The position numbers were made by a program, and so were the translations under genes. The notes beneath the pieces are model-generated. The model made no database searches and was not told where the DNA came from. It saw only the letters and a list, made by a program, of their open reading frames with translations. Below are positions 6,806 to 12,304 of a DNA stretch of 12,304 nt, in pieces; position 1 is the stretch's first letter, and the number at the start of each line of letters is the position of its first letter. This stretch comes from JAXHUM01 sp034189325 (GTDB taxonomy: Bacteria; Desulfobacterota; DSM-4660; Desulfatiglandales; Desulfatiglandaceae): positions 1 to 12,304 of the forward strand of contig JAXHUM010000069.1 of assembly GCA_034189325.1 (NCBI GenBank), read 5' to 3'.

Positions 6806-7896
6806 AATTCAAATGCAATTGGTTGATAGGAGTTAAGTAGATCAGCAGTCTTACGTATCTGATCAATAGAGAGCGTATCATCAACCCACAGGTTGATGAT
6901 GCGAGAGCCGATATCGCCTGAATTTCGATGGAAAGTATTGAAAAGTAATTTGTCGAGAGGAAAATAATGATTCGATGCCAATATACCATGTCGGCGTAAT
7001 AATGCCGTTAAATGAAATGTGTTAACAGAGTCTTTTACCAGGATAGGCAATCGCCAGCAGGTTGTGCCAGGCTTGTAATCAATAACCTGGAGTTCCTCAT
7101 TCTCTATTAATTTCTTATACAGGAGATATTTCTCGTGTCTTCTCTGCTGATCGTCATCAATTTCTTGTAATTGATTGATAATATAGTCTTCCTCAAAAGC
7201 GCTCGCATCTCTGATAAACATATCCTTATAATGTGCAATCATCGATCGAAAAACCTGAGAGATATCAACCGAAGGATCTGCCCTCGAAAGATCAAACAAG
7301 GAGTGTACATGATTTCGAAAGCTCTGTTCCTTTAGCTTGAGAATATGGGGGGGAGGAGATGGGGGCAATGGTATTTCCGATGACTCGAGGAATGACCCAT
7401 ATGCAGGATTCCTTTGTATGAGGGCGCCGCCATGTCCTTTCAGAATCTTCGTGTCATGGAAACTCAGGAGGGTAAAATCATATCGCCGGCCTAATCGTTG
7501 GCCCCTGTCATGGCCTCCTACGGCCTGGGCAATATCTTCAACAATCAAAATATCATGATCATCCTTTAGTTTTTGAAAAGGAGTTGGGTCAAACTGATTC
7601 CCAAAAATATGGACCAAGACAAGGGCAACGGTATTATCGGATAATTCCTCCAAGACCGAATTGTACGAGATGCAGAGGGTTTTCGCGTCTACATCTGCAA
7701 TAACAGGTCTCAATCCCGCATAGAGTACGGCGAGGGCAACAGTCTCACAACAGATCGCTGGAATAACAACTTCACCGTTGCCTTTTATTGAATACAGACG
7801 TTTGAAGAGCGCATAGAGGGCGGTCGTCCCTCTTGCATAGAGGTAGGACGATTGCCCATCAAAATATTCAGTCAGAAATCGCTCGAGTTTTCCCAT
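6802..7896 (-). CDS. Divergent DegT/DnrJ/EryC1/StrS-family aminotransferase
   Basis: Predicted PLP enzyme of 364 residues. ARGTTALYALFKRL (21-34) corresponds to the SGT-AL phosphate-binding segment, and VVIPAICCETVALAVLYAGLRPVIADVD (43-70) to the GDEVI-P block. D121 sits in IVEDIAQAVGG, and the Schiff-base lysine is K150 in SFHDTKILKGHGG. Compared with WecE-type relatives it starts late, lacking roughly 25-30 residues before the fold. It also has an unusual middle segment beginning PLPPSPPP (about residues 177-184). Likely role: amination of a keto-sugar nucleotide or a related glycan precursor; the substrate is unknown and differs from that of WecE. The start at 7896 lies 25 bp inside the upstream sulfotransferase gene, and its end overlaps the next sulfotransferase by 4 bp, so the three genes are tightly coupled. 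It could instead be a non-sugar PLP enzyme of the same fold. Confidence 0.82.
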   Translation of the reverse strand: MGKLERFLTEYFDGQSSYLYARGTTALYALFKRLYSIKGNGEVVIPAICCETVALAVLYAGLRPVIADVDAKTLCISYNSVLEELSDNTVALVLVHIFGNQFDPTPFQKLKDDHDILIVEDIAQAVGGHDRGQRLGRRYDFTLLSFHDTKILKGHGGALIQRNPAYGSFLESSEIPLPPSPPPHILKLKEQSFRNHVHSLFDLSRADPSVDISQVFRSMIAHYKDMFIRDASAFEEDYIINQLQEIDDDQQRRHEKYLLYKKLIENEELQVIDYKPGTTCWRLPILVKDSVNTFHLTALLRRHGILASNHYFPLDKLLFNTFHRNSGDIGSRIINLWVDDTLSIDQIRKTADLLNSYQPIAFEL

Positions 7897-8897
7897 AGCC
7901 TGCGTTTGATAATTCTCTCGATCACGGAGATTCTATCTGCTCGAATAACCTTTTCGTCGTTGCCGATGTCCTTAATGTTCTTGAAAGCCTCATTTTCTTC
8001 ATATTCCAGGAGTTGAGTCTCAAGAAGAGCCAGATCATTGCTACATTCAAAGTCTGGCCGATAGCCCAGGATTTCCATTTCAGTGGCACATAAGGACTCA
8101 ATATAACAAATTTCGAGTTCGGAACAGCCAGTGCGGTACTTCTTGAAATTGTTTTTCAAGATCGGGTTTTCGAGGTTGTGCCACGCCTCTATCCTCTTTG
8201 AGTTTTTGATGGTAAGTTCGTCAGTGTAAAAGTCGAGCATTTCGGTCTGGTAGTCTACCCCTAGGAAATGACACAACCGCTCAAGTTCCTCCGACGTATT
8301 AGATAAGAGATCTTCATACCTGATAAACCAGATCCTGCCCATATTCCTCAAAAACCCATAGATCTCTATGCTGTTTTCTTGATCCGTTTTCCAAAGGCGG
8401 GCTGCACGATGCACCCCGCCGGGTGTCGCAGTCGAGAGTTTCAGAGACAGACTCATGTCCCTCGGATCCCGGACCATAAAGACGAATTTGGCATCTGGAA
8501 AGGAGGCCAAGAGAAATGGGAGAAAGGAATAGGTCTGATTCTCCTTGACAAAAAGCCTTGACTTCCTGTTTGCACAAGCCTCTGCCTCATATATGTAGCG
8601 GATAACAGCTGCAAGGGTATGTTGTTCAACTTCCTCAACTATTTGCTCCATAGAAAACCGTGTTCGCCATAGCCCCAGTTGGCAATTCAGGAAATCGACT
8701 ATATCGTTACAGAGAATATGCCAGTTTTCCATTTCTTCAATATTACCGTATCGCCACAAGTTTCGAGAGAATGTTCGGAAGAGGTGAGAAGGAGAGGGGC
8801 CGCAGAATTCGGGATGGCTGTCAATGATTCTCGTGATCAGATTTGAACCCGACCTTTCAGAACAAACTAAAAACACAAAGGGCATATTCTTATTCAT
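7872..8897 (-). CDS. PAPS-dependent sulfotransferase (sulfotransferase A)
   Basis: Predicted protein of 341 residues. VCSERSGSNLITRIIDSHP (11-29) is the 5'-phosphosulfate loop, with the ERSGSNL variant common in bacterial sulfotransferases. KFVFMVRDPRDMSLSL (137-152) is the 3'-phosphate motif with R143 and S149/S151. IRYEDL follows at about 193-198. The last 60 or so residues form an acidic and then basic helical tail that is not part of the sulfotransferase core. It shares little beyond the motifs with the other sulfotransferase at 5657-6805, so the two are unlikely to be recent duplicates and may act on different positions or acceptors. The gene begins 19 bp after the WbqC-family stop with no strong Shine-Dalgarno, and its end overlaps the aminotransferase by 25 bp. 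The acceptor is unknown. Confidence 0.85.
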   Translation of the reverse strand: MNKNMPFVFLVCSERSGSNLITRIIDSHPEFCGPSPSHLFRTFSRNLWRYGNIEEMENWHILCNDIVDFLNCQLGLWRTRFSMEQIVEEVEQHTLAAVIRYIYEAEACANRKSRLFVKENQTYSFLPFLLASFPDAKFVFMVRDPRDMSLSLKLSTATPGGVHRAARLWKTDQENSIEIYGFLRNMGRIWFIRYEDLLSNTSEELERLCHFLGVDYQTEMLDFYTDELTIKNSKRIEAWHNLENPILKNNFKKYRTGCSELEICYIESLCATEMEILGYRPDFECSNDLALLETQLLEYEENEAFKNIKDIGNDEKVIRADRISVIERIIKRRLWENSSDF

Positions 8898-8916
8898 AAC
8901 AGAAACTAGATGGTTG

Positions 8917-9624
8917 CTATGTCCGGTTTTCTAAACTCAACATATACTTAGAGGCATCGCTTCCTTCATTCAGGATGAGATCAATAATGCTGACGTGGTG
9001 TGTGAATGGAGGGTATAGTTGGTTGTATTTCGGATATCCGTTATAGTCCATATACCGAAGCTTGATATTCTCCTGCCTGAATAGATCCTCCTCAATATAG
9101 GCTTTCGCTGCCGGGCCAACTATATATTCGCCGGCCCCGGCCTTCTTGCACATCTCTATGATTTTTGCCGTTTTTCCTTTTTCAGTAAGATTGTAGTCCA
9201 TTACAAAAGATATCCTGGTATCAATGCCCAGTATTCGGCATATTGTCTTCAAGAATCTGTAATTGATGTGACTGAGTAGTCGTTCATTACAGTCAAGATA
9301 CAGTTCTTCGAAGACATCTCTGAACGCAACGAAATGCTTTGCCCTAGAGTAATTGCAGACAATCGAGTTCCAGTGACGGCGATTCCAACGATAGTCACTC
9401 ACGGCGGTTTCTCTTATCTTCTGATGAAATCTCCCTTTCACCTTAACCGGAATTGTTAGCCAGATGAGCCCGTTTGGGGTCTTTATTCTATTTCGATTTC
9501 TCCAGTCTTTCTTTGTATATTGGACGTCGTCATAGAGAATAAACTCATCAGCCATATTGATCAGATCAAAATATCCTTTCCAAGGAATATAGTTTGATTG
9601 TATGGCAGCTATCCGTTTTTTCAT
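8917..9624 (-). CDS. WbqC-family protein
   Basis: Predicted soluble protein of 235 residues matching the WbqC-like family (PF08889 by recollection). Landmarks are AIQSNYIPWKGYFDLI (7-22), ADEFILYDDVQYTKKDWRNRN (about 25-45), and WLTIPVK shortly after. C-terminally, the segment around YNGYPKYNQLYPPFTHHVSIIDLILNEG is the usual closing block. Family members occur in O-antigen and capsule loci, often beside DegT aminotransferases; the biochemical activity is not settled to my knowledge, so no reaction is assigned. The usual AIHQP start is AIQSN here. It follows the GT-C-like gene by 7 bp and precedes sulfotransferase A by 19 bp. Placement next to amino-sugar genes is consistent with a role in modifying or handling an amino-sugar intermediate (inference). 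Confidence 0.85.
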   Translation of the reverse strand: MKKRIAAIQSNYIPWKGYFDLINMADEFILYDDVQYTKKDWRNRNRIKTPNGLIWLTIPVKVKGRFHQKIRETAVSDYRWNRRHWNSIVCNYSRAKHFVAFRDVFEELYLDCNERLLSHINYRFLKTICRILGIDTRISFVMDYNLTEKGKTAKIIEMCKKAGAGEYIVGPAAKAYIEEDLFRQENIKLRYMDYNGYPKYNQLYPPFTHHVSIIDLILNEGSDASKYMLSLENRT

Positions 9625-9631
9625 TGCAAAT

Positions 9632-11221
9632 CTATATCAAACCTCTGTTCGCTGAGCCTTTTCTTCTTAGGAATTGATAATTAGGCGGCAATCCGTCAGT
9701 AGGAACAGGCTCGAAATGGCGCATGATATATTGCCAAAGAAGGGTATGCGTGTTCTCGAAGCGTAAATCATCCCTTCCGTCGAATGCAACATCTCCTAAA
9801 AGGACCCCATTGACATTGTGTGAGTTCAGATCGGAAATCATCTGGAGTTGATCATCCTTCGAAGATTTCCACAGAAAATAGGTGTCCCACGTGGGCGATT
9901 TTCTCCCTAAAATGGGGTACAATCCTGGCCAATCCGGAGCTATAAAAAGACCCTCGCCAGCCCTCATCTTCTGGGTATTGATCAATATGGCAGTAGTTAT
10001 CACTTCTTCAATAGGCTTCTCTACCCAAAGATCGTCCCCGGATATATGAGTCATGACAAATGCATCTTTAGAAGATGTTAATTTAAGATAGTAGGGACTG
10101 GCCGTAACAGCAGAAAAAAGGGAGAGAGCACCTACTGCAACGAGTAATCCAAAGGTCATGATTTTGGAGCATGATTGGCTACAAAGAAACGGCAGAGAAA
10201 TAACTCCAATCAAAAAAGGATGAATTCCCTGAGCAAGATGACTGATGTCAGGCCTTGCAAATGCGTGATGCATATATGTCGCACCCACAAAAACAGATGC
10301 AACAAAGGGAGCGTAACGCAGAAGATCTTCACTTCTGAATTGCTTATAAATAATTGCCCCACTGAACAGGTAATATAGCGGAAGTATCAGGAATATCATT
10401 CCCGTTGAAACGTGCTCAAAAATGGAAGCGAGGTCCATTCCTTGAAGGTTTGCCGACCAGGGCCAGGGAACAGGCAACGGAAGGTTGGTGCTGCCCCTAT
10501 GTATAATAGAGAGGATATTGGAGAAGAACTTGTCAAATAAGCCTGGGATTAAAAAAAACATGACCACCATTGGAGCATAGCCAACTGCTATCCCTCCTGC
10601 CCAGGCAATGGCCCGTCTCGTTAGATCATCCCCTCCAGTTCGATACCAGATAAATGAAAGCAACAGGGAAAAGGATAAGAAGTTGTAGAATCCATGATTA
10701 CGGCCAAAAAAAGCGGCAAGTCCAACAAATATCCCAACAGTAAAATGCCTTCCAATATTTGGTTTTTCAATGAGAAAAACGGCAAAATACACTCCAGCCA
10801 TCGCAAGGGAGTGCTCAAAGAGTTTGTGACGGGGAAACATCCAAATAAGCAGGAGAATGCCTACAAGGAATAGGCCTCGCCATGAAGGGATTATTCTTTT
10901 TAATACCATCAAGCCGAAAATAAGCCCAAGGGCCTGAAAAACAGCTATCGACAACCTCAAGGACATAATCCCGTCACCTAAAAGAAACGACCATGCGGCC
11001 GTCCAATATAATCTGGCCGGATCGTAGGAACGGAAATCGAGCCTGGGAATTTCACCAACTGCTGTACGTGTTGTGTTATACCAAAGGCGCCCTTCATCGG
11101 CTAAATTAAGTCCGATGTTTCCTTGAACAGAAAAGGAGAAGGCTGTCAGCAAGCAGGCTATCAAAGCTGCTTTCAAGAGATCAGGCGTAATACCACTCAT
11201 TCTGTTCATAGCCCGCATCAC
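9632..11221 (-). CDS. Multi-span membrane protein, GT-C-type glycosyltransferase-like
   Basis: Predicted inner-membrane protein of up to 529 residues. About ten hydrophobic helices occupy residues 15-370, and a soluble C-terminal part of about 150 residues (from about 375) is probably periplasmic. The first large loop contains NLADEGRLWYNTTRTAVGEIPRLDFRSYDPARLYW (about 39-73). An acidic DE pair followed by G-E-x-P-x-x-D is the pattern of GT-C-like transferases that use polyprenyl-phosphate sugars; the match is by architecture, not a firm family assignment. It would act on the outer face of the membrane, possibly with the sugar lipid made by the GT2 protein. This is the promoter-proximal gene. 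The start is uncertain: GTG 11221, ATG 11218, 11209 and 11200 are in frame and none has a clear Shine-Dalgarno. Confidence 0.75.
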   Translation of the reverse strand: MMRAMNRMSGITPDLLKAALIACLLTAFSFSVQGNIGLNLADEGRLWYNTTRTAVGEIPRLDFRSYDPARLYWTAAWSFLLGDGIMSLRLSIAVFQALGLIFGLMVLKRIIPSWRGLFLVGILLLIWMFPRHKLFEHSLAMAGVYFAVFLIEKPNIGRHFTVGIFVGLAAFFGRNHGFYNFLSFSLLLSFIWYRTGGDDLTRRAIAWAGGIAVGYAPMVVMFFLIPGLFDKFFSNILSIIHRGSTNLPLPVPWPWSANLQGMDLASIFEHVSTGMIFLILPLYYLFSGAIIYKQFRSEDLLRYAPFVASVFVGATYMHHAFARPDISHLAQGIHPFLIGVISLPFLCSQSCSKIMTFGLLVAVGALSLFSAVTASPYYLKLTSSKDAFVMTHISGDDLWVEKPIEEVITTAILINTQKMRAGEGLFIAPDWPGLYPILGRKSPTWDTYFLWKSSKDDQLQMISDLNSHNVNGVLLGDVAFDGRDDLRFENTHTLLWQYIMRHFEPVPTDGLPPNYQFLRRKGSANRGLI

Positions 11222-11233
11222 AGCTTATAGGGT

Positions 11234-11269
11234 ATCATAAATGTAAATTGATAGACAGTCGTTGTCTAT
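11234..11269 (-). promoter_or_regulatory. Candidate operon promoter/operator: inverted repeat plus TATGAT box
   Basis: ATAGACA (11251-11257) and TGTCTAT (11263-11269) form a perfect 7-bp inverted repeat around GTCGT, about 30 bp before the first gene of the minus-strand operon. On the minus strand TATGAT (11239-11234) could be a -10 box, but no good -35 lies 17 bases upstream of it. The palindrome would fall in the spacer and -35 region, a common place for a regulator site. Weak evidence. Confidence 0.3.
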
Positions 11270-11599
11270 GTCGTTTCCGGGGTGGGTGCCTTGAGGGCAA
11301 TCCTTTCCGAATGCATTGACTCTGAAAAACTAGACACTGCTTACCGTGGGCAGCCTCCCTATTTAAGGGCAGGATGGACACTCAGAAGCTACTTGATCAT
11401 ATTTGTTTCGAGGGAGAGATTGCAAGTAAATTATCAATGAGGATAAGGAGAAGGAACTGTTGGGATGAATGTATTGGCAGTATGTCAAAAGCCTCAAAGA
11501 TCTGCTAGAAGTTCTGAATTGGCTGGATTACGCAGAAGACCTAAAACAAATGCCCGGCGTTTGTGTTGGCATGACAATAGTTTCTGGCTGTCAGCCTAC

Positions 11600-11742
11600 G
11601 AGACCTCTGCAAAACGCCCCCTTTTGCCCAATTGCTGTGTCAGGTTCAAATTATAATCCTCGAAATATTCAAGATATTCCTCCGGTTAAAGTTTTCGCCT
11701 TCCCTGAACTTGAATAAAATTGAACCTTTTTCAAAGGTCTCT
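11600..11742. mobile_element. 143-bp MITE-like element, complete copy
   Basis: The element begins GAGACCTCTGCAAAA and ends TTTTTCAAAGGTCTCT, whose reverse complement GAGACCTTTGAAAAA gives imperfect terminal inverted repeats of about 14 bp. A second inner inverted pair is visible: GGTTCAAATTATAAT near the left and AATAAAATTGAACC near the right. A 4-bp direct repeat CTAC flanks it (11596-11599 and 11743-11746), as expected of a target-site duplication. It contains no transposase, so it would move only with help from an intact insertion sequence elsewhere. A related copy starts at 12227. Confidence 0.65.
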
Positions 11743-12041
11743 CTACAGGGGAGTATGATGGTCCCGGCCTATTTACCGTTGTATGACGCGTTATTGTCAT
11801 TTTTCATAGAAGTTGATAATTTTCCCAATGCCCGCCATCGAGTGAATCTAGTGGTCGTCACGAATAGGCTTTTAAAATGATCCGCATCTCTTCCAGACCG
11901 GAGAGGAAAAGATCCAGGTCGTGAACTAAATAACTCTATCGAAGAAACACAAGAACGCTTCCCTGGAAACCTGTTTTAGTCCCGCGCCTCACATAATTCT
12001 CTCGGCTTCTGATATCAAGCTTGGGGCGTTTACCTTTTTTA

Positions 12042-12070
12042 TTGACACTTGAAGAGAAAAATGTTCAAAT
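12042..12070 (+). promoter_or_regulatory. Sigma70-like promoter
   Basis: A perfect -35 TTGACA at 12042-12047 is followed after 17 bases by TCAAAT at 12065-12070, a 4-of-6 match to TATAAT. The -10 lies inside the first palindrome of the adjacent double operator. Within the remaining 230 bp no real gene begins downstream, so its target is missing, displaced or outside the window. Confidence 0.4.
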
Positions 12071-12092
12071 TTTGAACGTTCAAAAACTGAAC
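12063..12092. promoter_or_regulatory. Tandem palindromic operator, GTTCA-N5-TGAAC twice
   Basis: Two copies of GTTCA-N5-TGAAC lie directly end to end, at 12063-12077 (spacer AATTT) and 12078-12092 (spacer AAAAC). The first palindrome extends to 7 bp per arm with a single central T. The period is 15 bp. Overlap of the first copy with the -10 of the promoter suggests a dimeric repressor binding cooperatively. The regulator is not identified. The order of half-sites is the reverse of the GAAC-N4-GTTC SOS box of Gram-positive LexA. Confidence 0.5.
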
Positions 12093-12226
12093 GGCTTTGG
12101 TTCGAACTCCATCCAAGAGGGTTGTTTATTGTCTGTGATTTTATAAGATATTTCAGGGAAATCACCATGCGGAGCTATTTCCAGTGACCGGAAAACGGCT
12201 AAAAACGATGAGTCTTTTTTAAAAGT

Positions 12227-12304
12227 GAGACCTTTGCAAAACGCCCCCTTTTGCCCAATTGCGGTTCAGGTTCACATTTTAATCCTCGAAATATTCAATA
12301 TATT
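12227..12304. repeat. Second copy of the MITE-like element, cut by window edge
   Basis: The sequence starting GAGACCTTTGCAAAACG matches the left half of the element at 11600 in the same orientation. The first 36 bases differ at one position, and the rest differs by a 2-base indel and a few substitutions. Only 78 bp are visible, so its right end and any flanking duplication cannot be judged. Its first bases (CCTTTGC) match the right terminal repeat of the complete copy better than that copy's own left end does. Confidence 0.75.

Larger units (their letters stand above)
11222..12304. other. Gene-poor 1.1 kb region upstream of the operon
   Basis: I see no convincing gene here. Several short open frames exist and none resembles a known family: one from ATG 11374 (44 codons), one from ATG 11469 (82 codons, running into the repeat element), and one ending at 11880. 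Contents that can be supported are an inverted repeat just upstream of the operon, a 143-bp MITE-like element, a partial second copy at the window edge, and a promoter with a double palindrome. The short overlapping frames at 11374-11600 may be a decayed gene. Confidence 0.6.

Noticed and set aside
11632..11880. 82-codon frame across the right half of the repeat element
   Set aside because: It starts inside the non-coding repeat, matches no known family, and crosses the element boundary.
12091..12120. tRNA 3' end or attachment site, because of GGTTCGAACTCC resembling a T-loop
   Set aside because: The bases on either side do not form a proper 5-bp T-stem, and no acceptor stem, anticodon arm or CCA is present.
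12122..12147. Second promoter (TTGTTT / TATAAG)
   Set aside because: The spacing is only 14 bases and the -35 match is poor.
1..12304. CRISPR array, rRNA or complete IS transposase
   Set aside because: No regularly spaced repeats, rRNA signatures or transposase domains were seen on either strand.

Overview
The window looks like accessory cell-envelope DNA from a Gram-negative bacterium, on a draft or metagenome-type scaffold (it contains a 100-N gap). Evidence for Gram-negative is the polysaccharide-type gene content: a WecE-like aminotransferase, an ArnC/GtrB-like polyprenyl-phosphate glycosyltransferase, a WbqC-family protein, and a secreted protein with a tail-fibre-type architecture. A Desulfobacterota-like or Nitrospirota-like host would fit the style of the proteins, but this is a weak guess. 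No rRNA, tRNA, CRISPR array or complete transposase was seen.

Layout. (1) Plus strand, 1-2174: the 3' end of a GT4 glycosyltransferase, then a secreted repeat protein of 545 residues with GIGT-type repeats and a C-terminal coiled coil. (2) A convergent junction at 2175-2234 holding a hairpin. (3) Minus strand, 11221 down to 2235: a compact, probably single operon of eight genes. In transcription order these are a GT-C-like membrane protein, a WbqC-family protein, sulfotransferase A, a divergent DegT-type aminotransferase, sulfotransferase B, a GT2 polyprenyl-phosphate glycosyltransferase, a YbhN/UPF0104-type multi-span membrane protein, and a WecE-type aminotransferase. Most junctions are overlaps or gaps under 20 bp. 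(4) 11222-12304: about 1.1 kb without a convincing gene. It carries one complete 143-bp MITE-like element, the start of a second copy at the window edge, and a tandem palindromic operator-like site next to a sigma70-like promoter.

How the genes may work together (inference). WecE-type enzymes make dTDP-4-amino-4,6-dideoxygalactose. The GT2 enzyme would place a sugar on a polyprenyl phosphate at the membrane, and the GT-C-like protein could transfer a lipid-linked sugar on the outer face. The two PAPS-type sulfotransferases, the second aminotransferase and the WbqC protein suggest a glycan or glycolipid carrying both amino-sugar and sulfate decoration. The enzymes that supply dTDP-4-keto-6-deoxyglucose and PAPS are not in the window.

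The main assembly issue is that the N gap is flanked by two identical 121-bp copies, almost certainly an unmerged contig overlap. Collapsing it restores a clean 324-residue GT2 gene ending at 4452.
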